Source: Tachypleus tridentatus | Taxonomy: Eukaryota > Arthropoda > Merostomata > Xiphosura > Limulidae | DNA length: 64,000 nt | Direction: 5' to 3' | Assembly: GCF_004210375.1 (NCBI RefSeq) | Contig: NC_134830.1 | Location: 1 to 64,000, forward strand | In this document: positions 21,126 through 33,394 of the stretch, one piece after another | Layout of the letters: every line of letters begins with the position of its first letter | Numbering within the stretch: the stretch's first letter is position 1 | The notes under the pieces: model-generated | What the model saw: the letters and a program-made list of their open reading frames with translations, nothing else | Database searches by the model: none | Told to the model about the DNA's origin: nothing | Position numbers and translations under genes: made by a program

Positions 21126-21384
21126 TCATCTAGCCTCAGTAAGTATTCGACATGTATGAATTCAAACCTCTTCTGCAAACATCTTCGTCTTTTCAACTAT
21201 AGGGGCATTATAATATAATGGTCCACCTCACTATTCGTCTGTGGAAAAAAAGACAAAAAAAGAGGCCGAAGAGTTGGCGGTGGGTGGCGTTAACTGCTGC
21301 CTTCCCTTAGTACATTATTACTAAATTAGGGACGACTAGAGCAGATAGCCCTCAAGTAGCTTTGCGTGAAATACATTACAAACA
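21126..21384 (+). repeat. SINE family A copy, degraded head
   Basis: Core AGAGTTGGCGGTGGGTGGCG and tail GACTAGAGCAGATAGCCCTC are clear. The tRNA-like head is only weakly recognisable. Confidence 0.75.
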
Positions 21385-21508
21385 AAGTACCATATTTCGT
21401 GGAAACGAAAAGCGACTTAATACGTGAATTATTTCATTTTGTTTGTCAGCTGTCTACTATGGATGGTGTTCTGTTTGGGATAACCTCTTCTTTTTTCTTT
21501 CTACTTAC

Positions 21509-21601
21509 CTTGTCAGTAGAGAAGAACCATCTCTCGGATTCTGCTGGTGGTGAACTTGAAACAGCTAGATGCAATTCTTGCTTTCTTAGCCCCAAGAAGA
21601 C
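21509..21601 (-). CDS. Possible upstream exon of the ADAMTSL gene
   Basis: 31 open codons lie between a good acceptor (AACTGTTTTAG) and a consensus donor (ACAAG/GTAAGT), phase 0 at both ends. That matches the phase 0 entry of the TSR1 exon 5 kb downstream. The peptide (VFLGLRKQELHLAV..., then ERWFFSTDK) has no recognised domain. The case rests only on splice signals and phase, and the plus strand is also open here. Confidence 0.3.
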
Positions 21602-22182
21602 CTAAAACAGTTATGCTTTAAATTAGTACGAAGTAATATCAGTTCCAATGTTCAACAGATTATTAACCTACAGCCATATCTGTGTACTTACAAACAATTA
21701 TGATAATTTTAACCCCTATAGAAAAGAGAGTATGCAAATAACATCGTCTTACCTTATAACGACATGATAACATAACTTCTCAAACAAGAAAGCCAAGACC
21801 TAAACTTTATGCGTAAAAATAATATTAGTTATCTCAACCATATCTTTGTATCGACAGCACAGTTGAACTACAAATATTTAAGTTAAAACTTACTACTATC
21901 GGATGAAAGAAAAACTGAAGTCATCTCTGAAAACAAAGAGTCATGTATTTAATGGTAAGTCAGTAAATATTGTGCCAGTAAATACATAAAAACAAATAAA
22001 TACAATAAAATTAGGTTTGTTATTCACGCATGTTGAATTTTTGCATAATTGTTTTTTTTTAAAAAAAAGATCCTAATGTGTTTAAACTAAGTTTATTAGT
22101 TAATTAATTATTTTAATTAAATATTTAAAACGTAAAAAAATATACTGTTGCTCGACTACTGATGGCAGTAGTAAAAAGATGG

Positions 22183-22342
22183 ACACCATTGGTCATGTAT
22201 TAGTGGAAGCTGTAAACAATTTACACCATTGGTCATGTATTAATGGAAGCTGTAAACAATTTACACCATTGGTCATGTATTAATGGAAGCTGTAAACAAT
22301 TTACACTATTGGTCATGTATTAATGGAAGCTGTAAACAATTT
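22183..22342. repeat. Four tandem copies of a 40-bp unit
   Basis: ACACCATTGGTCATGTATTA plus AATGGAAGCTGTAAACAATT-like second half, repeated at exact 40-bp spacing (22183, 22223, 22263, 22303) with at most one change per copy. Confidence 0.95.
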
Positions 22343-24262
22343 ACACCAGGTTAACACACAAGTTCGTTGTGTTGCCGCTGCGCCACTAGAGGGCGATATA
22401 AAACAATTTATACACCTTATTTATTGAATTAATAAGTTATTTTTAACACTGTGATTTGAATTATTGTATTCTTAAAAGGATGTGGATGAAAACATGTTTT
22501 AAGTTTGGTCGTTTTTCTTTATCACGTTTAATTTAACTGAGTTAGGTTATGCACAATAATAACGTAATGTTTTTCTACACTGGAATCTTTCGACGGCATA
22601 TAACATAGATAAATAGACGCTAAACAAATTATGCCAATTATACAATTTATGCTGTGATTAACATAAAATTGCTTGCTTGGTATACTAAAATAAATTATGT
22701 AGCTTTGTAACTGTATATATATATAGATCTTCCGTAATATATGATAATTAGTTGCATAGGTAATTAAATTATTTACTAAATCCACACGTGGATCGTAAAA
22801 AAAAAAACCCAAAAAAACTTCAGTTTCTCGTGTTTACCGTAATGTTGCCAAGGGAACAATTTTTGAATAACACAAAAATAACATTAATATTTTCCTACTT
22901 TAAGTTTTTTAACGATTAAGTGGAAGGTCGATCTTTTGTCTCTGACCTTTCTTGTTTGAATGATGTTTACTGTAAGAGCCGTAAGGGTGCGTGTTTGTTG
23001 CGTGGGATAAAACGCGCATTTCCCGGCTGAGAAAGTGACCATCTGGATAAAATGTTTTACCAGTCAGAAATAATAGTGGTACATGTACAAACATGTTTGT
23101 TTCGTCTATAATTTTGTTTACTGGAGAATAATATATCTATATTTCAATAAGTGCGAAATAAATCACGGGAAAAGTGAAAATTCTTGACAGACGAAATTAT
23201 ACAACGTCACAGACTTACAACTGTCTGCTATAAATTTACAGTTTCTATTGATTAAAAATTAGGCGCAGAGTCAAATAAATAACGTCACAAACGAGGATTC
23301 TACTTAAAACTAAGAATTACATAATAATGAGATTTTTCGATTGTTTTTCTTCCGACGTAATTAAACCCGCAAATTTAATTTACACACAAACAAAAAAAAA
23401 TATAAGCTGCAACTTTTCAAGAAATAACAATATTATCATAAATATCAGTCTACGAGGTAGCCACGAGGAATAAATATTAATAATGAGGCTGATTTTGATA
23501 TATTACAACCACAACTGACGTAAATCGCAGAGAAACAGCATGTATCAGAACTACATCTTGGCATGTGTTTTAAGTTGGGATTTAAACCTATTGTCATTGA
23601 TAGTTTATCTAAGTGCATTGAACAATAAATGAATATGTATCATCTTTAAGCACCAGAACCATTCAGAGTGACACCTGTAACAGTTCATACCCTACTCACA
23701 AAGTTCAGTGGCAAAAAATCATTCAGAAGGTAAACATGTAACATAACCAGGAAGGAACTCCATCTGAAAACGAGAAACAAATCATGTGTATGTGCACAAG
23801 AGTTGCTTCCATGACGTGTCTGTTCAACCTTTACACATCTCAAACGAATATTCATGCCATACCATATTAGGACATATCGATCAAGTCGTTGGACGCAGCT
23901 CCTATGAAGTCTGTGTGATCGAACTTTTGAAACGAATGCTGGGAATTCGTCGTTCTTGCACACTAATGGATTTTGGATAGTAAACACGGAAGGGTAATGT
24001 GCTTTGGAAGTGACAGCTTTACGATGGATCTTGTGCAATCGAAACTATGTTAAAGGACTATTGTCAACATGTATGGTTGTCAAATAGAATATGACAGAGC
24101 GTGAATACGTGGGCTGTAATAAGGCGCTGAAGTTCCAAAATCTTTTTGCTTTCGTCAATCAGGTTCATGTGGAAACAAATAAAGAAACAATGTCGGGAAA
24201 TGCTTAAAAACATTAAAACAAATAAGCTTGCAATTAAAAAGATAACTTTTAAAACTGAATCT
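22343..24262. other. No confident gene
   Basis: AT-rich. Weak ORFs occur on both strands around 22.9-23.1 and 23.7-24.0 kb, but none carries a convincing domain. Confidence 0.4.
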
Positions 24263-24537
24263 AGACCTTGCATGGCCAGGTGGTTAAGGCACTCGACTCG
24301 TAATCCGAGGGTCGCGGGCTCGAATCCCCGTCACGCCAAACATGATTGCACTTTCAGCCATGGGGACGTTATAATGTGACGGTCAATCCTGCCATTCGTT
24401 GAAAAAGAGTAGTCCAAGAGTTGGCGGTGGGTGGTGATGACTAGTTGCCTTCCCTCTGGTCTTACACTACTAAATTAGGGATGGCTAGTGCAGATAGCCA
24501 TCATGTAGTTTTGCGCGAAATTCAAACCAAACCTAAG
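24263..24537 (+). repeat. SINE family A copy with 8-bp TSD
   Basis: Head TTGCATGGCCAGGTGGTTAA, tail GCGCGAAATTCAAACC. TSD CTGAATCT at 24255-24262 and 24538-24545. Confidence 0.88.
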
Positions 24538-25117
24538 CTGAATCTTAATGGGGGCAAAACGTGTGTAATTTGACAGTTAAATATTGTTATTTCATTTACT
24601 TTTCTGGTGGTTAAAAATTTAAGATTTAAACTGAGTCTGCGCTAAAGCTGCTCCGAAAATCGTTTTTTTAGAAAACTGTTATACATTATTTCTATTGTGC
24701 TGGATAATACTTTGGCTAAGTATGTAAGAAACGAATTATCTTTTCTGTTTCCCTTGTAGCTTGAAATGTCTAAGAATAAATCTGAAATAATTCTCAGAAC
24801 ATTCTACTTTGTTCATTGTATAATTTTTCATTTATCCATTTAAATGACAAAAGTTATGTAAATATTTCAGAAGAAAAACCTTCATATTGCAAGATTTCTT
24901 CTTTAATACATAAATAAATTCAGTCAAGAGTCTTGTCGCTATTTCTTTATTGTATATACAATCACTGCTTGTCTACATCGTAAATATCAAACACATTTAG
25001 GACAGTATCGATCTACTATACAATATTACCATATGTAACAGTTTGCTGTACCGAACGAACTCGGTACTTATAAATTTCTTTGGGAAATGGAAAGCAAACG
25101 GAAGATTTTTTTCTTTG

Positions 25118-25222
25118 TAGTTAAACATAAAGCTTCACAGTGGGCTATCTCTGTAGTGCCCACCACTGGTATTCAAACCCATTTTCTATCGTTATAAGCC
25201 TTTTTATCGCTGGGTTCATACA
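25118..25222 (-). repeat. SINE family C copy, diverged
   Basis: Tail complement AAAGCTTCACAGTGGGCTAT, then GTGCCCACCACTGGTATTC and ATCGCTGGGTTC. Family C copies are tRNA-like with a GCCCACCAC-GGGTATCGAAACCC signature. Confidence 0.7.
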
Positions 25223-26993
25223 TAGATAGATAATAGACAATTAATTTTTAACGTAATAATATTGAAAATCGTCATCAGATGGATGACCACCATTTTTTCA
25301 GCTGTGACGACTGTCTCTAAATTCCACCTTAATTAAGAATAAACAATTCGAATAACGGAGGGTTATCATTATAAAGAAAGGCCTTCAAATACGAGTGCTG
25401 TTAGTAATTCCGTTTTAAGTTGAATGAAATTATACCTTTTAATTTAAATAGTTGATGCATAATGGACCTAAAACCTTTTCAATCTGTGTCACCCCCAACC
25501 ACCTCTTAGCTCGTTTGATTGACTCGTTTTGCTTTGCGTTCGGAACTGTATAATTCAGTTCTCGCTCGTCCTCTGAAATTCTTATTCAGAATGATTCTCA
25601 ATATTCCAAAAAAAAAATTTCTGATTAGAAACAAAACTATCTTCAACCCAATCTTTCCTTTATCTCTCTCACTGAGAAATTGATCTTCAAAAGCTAATTT
25701 CTCTCCATCTATTCCTCATTGAGGTTAATCTTTTCCAATGTTATGAAAGTCAGAGGAAAATATTTTCATATCCGTTTTTTTTTTGTCCTCCTCTTTCAGG
25801 GTTAGCAGTTGGACCCTAGGTTCAAATACAACAAATCCTCAATTTTTGCCTTCTAGTTTAGGGTTTCTTCCTTAAGCACAAATCTACATAACAAACTTTC
25901 GGCGTTGCGCTCACCACACGTTATTAAAACACGATTTCAAACATTATGAGTCTTGTGAGTCAGCAGAGCGAGTGAAGTGGCTAACTTTGGAAATATCTTG
26001 ATTGCTATATCTTAACTTTTTCGAAGAAAAAAAAAGTTTTTAATCTCAAATATTGGCTCAAATTATCGCGTTGTTTCTTGTGCGAGGACTGCAAACCGTA
26101 AACCTAAAGAGTTATTGACGTCACACACGTACACTTCCATTCTGTGTTTAATCTGGCAGAGGTACTAAAGCCTTATTGACTTTTATAGCTAAAGCGTTCG
26201 ACGAACCATAATTATGAATTTAATCATTTTGCTCAATATTTTCGCGAGTGGTTAAGGAACAGAAAACACCACCTGACGTCCATATCCACGCTAGCTCAAA
26301 TAATGTAACAAGTATTAAATAACTTACGAAACAGTGTGCACGAGTGCATGTATATTTGTGTGTGTACGTTGGGTAATTTTTGCAAGTGAAAGACGCCAGC
26401 GTTCATTGTAGCGCGACGTTGTGCAGTTAAACAAAAAATTCAAATGTTTTAAGAATGTGCTACAGTTAACGCTAAAAGATGTGACACTTAGAACACATGC
26501 GTATTTTTAATATTTTTCCGCTTGAAAACATTCATAATACCCTTAACAGCAAAGTCTGTAAACTGAGAATTCTAATTTATACTCCTGAGTTTGTACTGCT
26601 GTCTACTTAACAGCTCGAATATAAAATGAACTTTGCGAAAAAAATAACAATAAAACGTGATCACCGATATTTCACAACTACATTTGTTCATCACTGTGAT
26701 TTCGCTGACCACGAACTCATGTATATGTATATATACATAAATACATGTGTAAACAACCCACGAAAAGACAGTTAGTCACTATATACAACCGACGCCCCCC
26801 TATTGTGATAAAATGTTTTATTTAATATTCTGTATAATTATATATTTATGCTAATGCCCTCAATCTTCTGGTTATGCGACTAAGCCTAAAAAAACAAGAC
26901 AAAAATGTCCTGTCATGTTTCACATACACCATTATCTTTTGATCGTGTTTGTAAATTCCAGGTATTGTTTTATTTTTCCACCTGAATATTTTC
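25223..26993. other. No gene recognised
   Basis: AT-rich unique-looking sequence with no supported exon, RNA or repeat. A short TATATA run lies near 26.73 kb. Confidence 0.5.
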
Positions 26994-27075
26994 CCCCGTG
27001 AGGCAATGGATTTACAACGCAAAAATCAAGGGTTTGATTCCCCGTGGTGCACACGGCAAATAGCAAAATGTAATT
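26994..27075 (+). repeat. SINE family B or C fragment
   Basis: GGATTTACAACGCAAAAATC and GGTTTGATTCCCCGTGGTGC followed by a CAAATAGC tail remnant. Confidence 0.55.
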
Positions 27076-27106
27076 TTGTCCTAAAATAATTAAACACTTA
27101 TCTTAC

Positions 27107-27362
27107 TTTTGAATTTCTCGCAAAGCAACACGAGGGCTACCTGCACTAGCCGTCCCGACTTTAGCAGTATAAGAGTCTAAAGGGAAGGAAGCCAGTCATC
27201 ATCACCTTCCGCCAACTCTCAAGCTACTCTTTTACCAAATAATAGTAGGATTGACTATCATATTACGACTGAAAGGGCGGGCATGTTTGGTGCGACCGGG
27301 ATTCGAACCCGCGACTATTAGACTACGAGTCGAACGCCTTAACCACTTGGCCATACCGAGCC
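27107..27362 (-). repeat. SINE family A copy
   Basis: Reverse copy from GAATTTCTCGCAAAGC to TTGGCCATACCGAGCC, with B box complement GGGATTCGAACCCGCGAC. Confidence 0.88.
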
Positions 27363-28237
27363 TTAGCTAGTTTTGATAAATAAGGTTGTTTCCATGCTTA
27401 CGTTCTGCTAGATTTGAGATACCTACCCTGTTTTAGACTTCTATTAAAACTTAAGAAATGAACAATACAACTTTAAGACTGTCTAGGCAACATTGCGAAC
27501 GGATTCTAGCTGACATTTTAAGCAACATTATCCCATTCCAACCTCATCTCAAATAGTAATAACTGAGGAGAAAAACTTAATTTATGCACCGATGTGAAGT
27601 GTTAGTATTCAAAACAGTTAAGTAACTTTCGTATGACAACATCGTTTGTACTTCTCTAACCCTAATTCGTTTCACATAATTTTGTGAAGTTTGAAAAACT
27701 TCCAACGCGTGCACACACGTCATTCATTTAATTATACAGATAGTAAAAATGTCCACCACGTAACAGCAAAAATTCGGCAATTTTTATGTGTTATTTTATG
27801 AAATTAAACACTTATATTCGAAAAGAAGACACTTCAGTGTCAACAGTTAGTAATATTTTGATACACGGATGGCAAAGTAGTTAATCTTTGTTCTCTTTGT
27901 TAGTTTAAATAAACAAAACGACTCGCAGTTCAGGGCGGATTTGTTTTATCGGTGAAACAATTTGGTTTTGGTCAGAGAAACTCTTTAAGAAGATAAATAA
28001 AAAGAGAGTTTCTTTCATCTAGAAAAATCTCAAATGTAGTTGCTACAAATACTAATCTAATGACGCTCTTCCATCTATATGTCTGCGTGAAAACAACACA
28101 CACACACACATCTCTCAACTAAATTACAGAAAATAAAAATCTGATAAGTTGATGGAATGTTAGCTTTAAAAAAGTAGAGAACATAGACAATGGAAAACTA
28201 AGCAACTTGCAGTTCCGTGATAAGCACGTTTATAGAG
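27363..28237. other. No gene recognised
   Basis: AT-rich, with a short ACACAC run near 28.1 kb. Nothing else stands out. Confidence 0.5.
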
Positions 28238-28245
28238 TATCAGTT

Positions 28246-28524
28246 GGCCCGGCATGGCCAAGCGCGTAAGGCGTGCGACTCGTAATCCGAGGGTCGCGGG
28301 TTCACGCCCGCGTCGCGCTAAACATGCTCGCCCTCCCAGCCGTGGGGGCGTATAATGTGACGGTCAATCCCACTTTTCGTTGGTAAAAGAGTAGCCCAAG
28401 AGTTGGTGGTGGGTGGTGATGACTAGCTGCCTTCCCTCTAGTCTTACACTGCTAAATTAGGGACGGCTAGCACAGATAGCCCTCGAGTAGCTTTGTGCGA
28501 AATTAAAAACAAAACAAAAAACAT
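28246..28524 (+). repeat. SINE family A copy with 8-bp TSD
   Basis: GGCCCGGCATGGCCAAGCG head, well-conserved core and AAAACAAAACAAAAAAC tail. TSD TATCAGTT at 28238-28245 and 28525-28532. Confidence 0.9.
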
Positions 28525-28967
28525 TATCAGTTCTCGTCAGTATATTAAATGCATCCAAAAAAAAGTTCAAAGTAATTGTACCCTTAAGAAAACAATCACG
28601 CACTCTGACGGGAACGTGATCACCTAAAAATAATTATTTTTATACTGAATTTCATATAACAGTAACCTGATGTCACTGTTAACGACAGGAGTTTCAGCCT
28701 TAAAAGAATATGTTTCCTGTTTTTTACACAGTTGATGAGAAAAACTCGAAATAATCTACGGTCGCATTATTCCCACTATTCAATGAATTTTCACTGGATC
28801 TAGTTGGTCTAGCCTAACATACTATATTGTAATCGGCGCTATATAATAATACGCCATCAGAGTTGTAAGCTTTAAGGAAGTGACGAAACAACTTAATAGT
28901 TCATGCACGTGCTAAGAACTGGCATTCTGTAAATGAGTGAATAAATATGGAACAATATAAATACGTT

Positions 28968-29048
28968 CAACATTAAACAAAACATGATGGTAATACAATA
29001 TGTGCAACATCAAACAAAACATTATGGTAATAAAATATGTGCAACATT
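28968..29048. repeat. Short 37-bp tandem repeat
   Basis: CAACATTAAACAAAACATGA repeats at 28968 and 29005 with a partial third copy at 29042. Confidence 0.85.
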
Positions 29049-29145
29049 TAGAACGTGGAATTATCTATCCTTTTCTAAAAATTAAAATCGAAACTCCTAA
29101 ATTTCTATAATTATATGCTTTTACTTTAAAATATTCAAGAGACTT

Positions 29146-29258
29146 TCCCCAGTGACATAGCGGTATGTCTACAGACATTTTAGTTATTAGTTACAGAAAC
29201 CTGATTTCGATAAATGTGGTGGGCAGATCATAAATAGCCCATTTGTACTTTTATTGTG
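29146..29258 (+). repeat. SINE family C copy, diverged
   Basis: CAGTGACATAGCGGTATGTC head, TGGTGGGCAGATCATAAATA and AGCCCATTTGTAC tail. It directly abuts a family A copy. Confidence 0.65.
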
Positions 29259-29262
29259 TGTG

Positions 29263-29533
29263 AGGCTCGGCATGGCCAAGTGGATAAAGCATTCGAAGCG
29301 TAATCCGAGGGTTGCGTGTTCGAACCCCTGTCACACCAAACATGCTCGACCTTTCAGCCATGGGGACGTTATAATTTCGGTCAATCCCACTGTTCTTCGA
29401 TAAAATAGTAGCCCAAAAGATGGTGGCGGGTGGTGATGACTAGCTACCTTCCCTCTAGTCTTACACTGCTAAATTATGGACGGTTAGCGCAGATAGTCCT
29501 CGTGTAGCTTTGCGTGAAATTCAAAACAAACAA
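29263..29533 (+). repeat. SINE family A copy
   Basis: GGCTCGGCATGGCCAAGTGG head, TGTTCGAACCCCTGTCAC B box, GAAATTCAAAACAAACAA tail. Confidence 0.88.
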
Positions 29534-30949
29534 TGCGAAAGAACTCTTCGATTGAATAATAAATTTTAAAACAACTGACGCACTTACGTTGCAGTTACCA
29601 GAAGTTTTTGAATAAAGATTTTACTTCGCAAACCATAAACGATACACAGTTAAAGCGATCACAATAGACGAGAAACATTCATCCGCGAATGGAATTATTT
29701 ACTAAGTTTTTGATACTTAATATGGGGAATGATTGTATAAGGTTAAAAGTAGCAGTCAGTGACCGAGACGTTAATTACTAAATAGTACATTATTGTGTAA
29801 AGAGTCTGCTATTCTATATTTTGTGTCATGTAAATAAAAATAAAAATAATCTCATCTTGTCTCTAGTAGTATCATACACGGTTAAAAAAAACAGCATTGT
29901 AACATAAAGAATTTTTGTGACGATTAGTGCAGCCAACAAAACCTACTGCGTCACATAAGAGTCTCAATTTTCCAAACAATAACTTTTTATAACTATGTGT
30001 CTCCTGGGTGTTATTCGGATAACGACATTTTTTGTCTTCTCTCAAAGTAGCCAAAAGGCCCGAGAAATCTTATATCGAACCATGGACTCATTCCCTTCCT
30101 TACATCCAGTTGCTAAACATAAAATGAAAGTATTAAAAAGAAGGCAAGCGTTTTATAAAAGTTTATTTTTCTTCTACGTTCTCTGTGATTAATGTGGATG
30201 GTAGAAAGAAGCAGAAAAATTTAATGGAAGTAGAATTATCTCCAAACACAGGTAGGAGTGGTCCAGTGAGTAATGGGGCAGAGGTAAAACTGTTCATTCC
30301 AAACAAACAAGTTTCGTTCGGTATTATAAAACGTTGATGTAAGAATGAGTTTGAAAATAATGGAGTTTGAGTTAAAGTTTGAATTCTGTTCTATTGTGAG
30401 GCATAACATCCGTTATTACGTTCTATTGTGATGTAAAGTTTTAGCGTCATTTCTTTGTAAGCAAAACATTAGCGTGTGTTAATTTTACTGAAAGATGTTC
30501 ATGTTTGTCTTTGCATACGAACACTGTTGAACATTCTGGAAAGTAGTACAGTTTTATAAGTAGTTAAACAGTTTCAGCTGAACTTTAAGAACTGGAAACT
30601 TCAATATTCCACTGTTCTTTAGTATATTGGTAACAGTATTAATTGCTTTCTGAATATAATTAAAGTAAAAATCTCTCTTTCGGGGACGGTATAAGGACTC
30701 GAAAGCCAATTTTAAAGATACAACGGTCATTAAAACAGAAAATAAATTTATAGTAGGGTGACAAAACAAACCTTCACTGTTTCTCTTCATTCTATTCACA
30801 TTCTAATGTTTTATAAAATAATATTATTTTGGTTTTAAATGTGCATCTGAGAATCCCAGGAACTTGGATCAAGTAAATTGATGGTGTTTGCAAGTTCTCA
30901 AGAATTGAGCGTCCATTTCAAATTTCCGGAGTTTCAGGACTGTTTCAGT
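29534..30949. other. No confident gene
   Basis: AT-rich. Small ORFs (for example plus strand 29995-30192) lack recognisable domains. Confidence 0.45.
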
Positions 30950-31217
30950 AGGCCAGGTAAGTAGGGTGCTTGACTCGCAATCTGAAAGTCGCGGGCTCGA
31001 TTTCCCGTCGCAACAAACATGCTCACTTTTTCAGCCATGGGAGAGTTATAATGTGACGGTCAATCCTACTATTCTTTGGTAAAAGAGTAGCCCAAAAGTT
31101 GGCGCTGCGTGGTGATGACTAGCTGCCTTCCCTCTAGTTTTACACTGCTAAATTAGGGATGGCTAGCGCAGATAGCCCTCATGTAGCTTCATGCGAAATT
31201 CAAAACAAACAAACAAA
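30950..31217 (+). repeat. SINE family A copy
   Basis: GGCCAGGTAAGTAGGGTGC head (diverged), core TGGTGATGACTAGCTGCC, tail CAAAACAAACAAACAAAC. Confidence 0.85.
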
Positions 31218-31390
31218 CCTCCCGGTAAACTTAAGTTTAACTTCTTTAACTACATGTTCCCTTTCGAGAGTACTTATAACATTTTGAAATCTCAATTTAT
31301 TTCCTACAGGGATGGTTTACAGAGCCTAGAGACACTATACACGAATATTTTTTAAATAATGTTTCTCTTGAGTTCGTTTCTTAATGTATT

Positions 31391-31672
31391 GTTTACAGGA
31401 CGTAAAGTGTGTGACCACTGTTTTAATATTATCTCTCGTGTGTTAAGTTCACAGTGTACTGAAGACATACCTGTTTCTAGTGTTTTAATGTTGTCTCTCA
31501 TGTGTTAATTTCGCAGTGTATCGAAGACGTACCTGTGACTACTGTTTTAACATTATATCTCGTGTGTTAATTTCACAGTGTACTTAAGACGTACCTGTTA
31601 CTACTGTTTTAATATTGTTATCTTTCGTGTGTTAATTTCGTAATGCACTGTTTAAAGGACGTAGCTGTCTGA
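31391..31672. repeat. About four tandem copies of a ~60-bp unit
   Basis: ACTGTTTTAATATT...CTCGTGTGTTAATTTC...GTGTACTGAAGACGTACC recurs with moderate divergence. Confidence 0.8.
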
Positions 31673-32463
31673 AAGACTGATGCTAATTTTCTCGCTAGTT
31701 TCTGATGCCATAAAAGAGGTTGTAAAAGCTGTTAGAAATGAGATGAAGCAGAAGACATTGATGTACGTTTTGTAGACTTCTTTCCTCTGCAGATATTGGT
31801 AAAGAAAACACACGCTTGTTCGTAACTGTTATTTATTTCCTTCACGTGTTTAGCAAGGTTTGTCACACAGCTCATAAAACGTTGTCAAGCAGTTGGTTCA
31901 CTAGGCTTAGAGATCTTAACGACCGACCTAAAAATATTTATGACTGAACCAACATCTACTTTATACAGCTATCATTTCTATAACTAATAATTTATATATT
32001 AAGTAGTGGAATACAGGTTAAGTAGGTTGATGTAATTACGTTGTAACTCGCACAACGAAGTAATAATTTACAGATGATGGAAGTTTATCGAAGTACTTTG
32101 CTACTTATAAACAACAGTAGTGCCTTACTGATAAAAACAGTTTTCTAAATTACGTTGCAACTTGCATAACGAAAAAAAAACTAGCTACGTTGTAAACTAC
32201 GTACAAAGGTAGTAACTGAGGCATTTAAAGAAATTTACCAAATTATATTATAACTTAGCCCCAAATTTGTAATTTACAAACCAAAGTAATATAGCTTTCA
32301 CACGTATAAAATAGTACGTTACATTAAAGTCCCTGATGTGTTGAAATATTAAGAGTGCTAATTCTTGTAAGTATAACAAACGAAAACCTTATAAACTAAA
32401 GAGTTGTCTTTACGGTCAGTTACTTCTGAAATCATGGGCTCCTTAAACGGTCAACTGATCATG
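31673..32463. other. No gene recognised
   Basis: AT-rich unique-looking sequence. No motif or repeat seen. Confidence 0.5.
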
Positions 32464-32573
32464 TGTTTGTTTATTTTAGCGCAAAGCCACATTGGGCTAT
32501 GTACTGTCTCCACCACAGGGAACCAACCCCGGATTTTTGCGCAATAAATCCGTAAACTTACCGCTGACAGAGG
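32464..32573 (-). repeat. SINE family B copy, diverged
   Basis: GCAAAGCCACATTGGGCTAT tail and GGAACCAACCCCGGATTTTT B-box region, then ATAAATCCGTAAACTTACCG. Confidence 0.75.
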
Positions 32574-32767
32574 ACAAACAACAACGCTAGAACAGTTATT
32601 TTGTCATATGTAGATAACAATTATTGTGTAAAGAAATTCACGAAACAATATGGGTCACTCCAGGTTTAATCACCTAAAATCAAACTGAACACTTTCGCTT
32701 TAAGAAACCATTCCGATAACTTGTTTAAAACTTCCAACCCTAGAGAGCAACCAAAGTTGGATGTTAT

Positions 32768-32880
32768 TGTAGTTTTGTCCTTTTGAATTAAGCACAAAGC
32801 TACACAATGGACTATCTGTGCTTTGCACACCACGGGTATCGAAACCCGGTTTTCATACGGCTGAGCCACTGGAGGGGGCA
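32768..32880 (-). repeat. SINE family C copy with probable TSD
   Basis: GCACAAAGCTACACAATGGA tail, CACGGGTATCGAAACCCGGT B box complement. Flanking AAGTTGGATGTTAT and AGGTTGGATGTAAT are a near-perfect direct repeat. Confidence 0.85.
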
Positions 32881-32976
32881 AGGTTGGATGTAATAATCAA
32901 CTCACCACCAGAAACCTCAAAATAAAAATGTAAACACAACTACCTGAAAAGAAAGTCACACAAAAAGTCACCTTTT

Positions 32977-33042
32977 TCAAACTAGAACACACTGTCATAT
33001 CCGAGAAGGTCAAACTAGAACACACTGTCATATCCGAGAAGG
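32977..33042. repeat. 33-bp tandem duplication
   Basis: TCAAACTAGAACACACTGTC plus ATATCCGAGAAGG occurs twice, at 32977 and 33010, without change. Confidence 0.95.
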
Positions 33043-33157
33043 TCAATGGCTAACTTTAGAACCGATTTTAAGTACATATGAAAGTATATGTCCGGTGAAG
33101 ACAAGTTTGGAGAATGTTTCACAAGAGAAGATGCAAAGTAGGCTAAATACTTCAAGG

Positions 33158-33292
33158 TAAACAATCCATCAGTTCACCAGAGATACAACAGACAAACAGT
33201 TCACCACAGATACAACAGACAAACAGTTCACCACAGATACAACAGACAAACAGTTCATCACAGATACAACAAACCATCAGTTCACCACAGAT
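33158..33292. repeat. 27-bp tandem repeat, about five units
   Basis: CAGTTCACCACAGATACAAC plus AGACAAA repeats. The period is a multiple of three. One plus-strand frame stays open through it and on to TGA near 33382, giving a 9-residue repeat QTNSSPQIQ. No start codon or splice evidence supports a gene. Confidence 0.9.
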
Positions 33293-33394
33293 TGAAAAGT
33301 TTGATTTTGAAAAATATTTAAAGCTTACTGAGCTAAATATCACTTTGGAAGAAATAAACTTAGAACATATGAAAATAACATGATAAAAATATAG

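Noticed and set aside
22909-23094. Minus-strand ORF with a possible acceptor and donor
   Set aside because: No domain, no phase constraint to test, and two competing frames are open.
23786-23980. Possible ribosomal protein L36 pseudogene (GHIDQVVGRSSYE, IELLKRM)
   Set aside because: A short resemblance around VVGxxxYE and ELLK only. The rest does not align and the frame has no start or poly-A signature.
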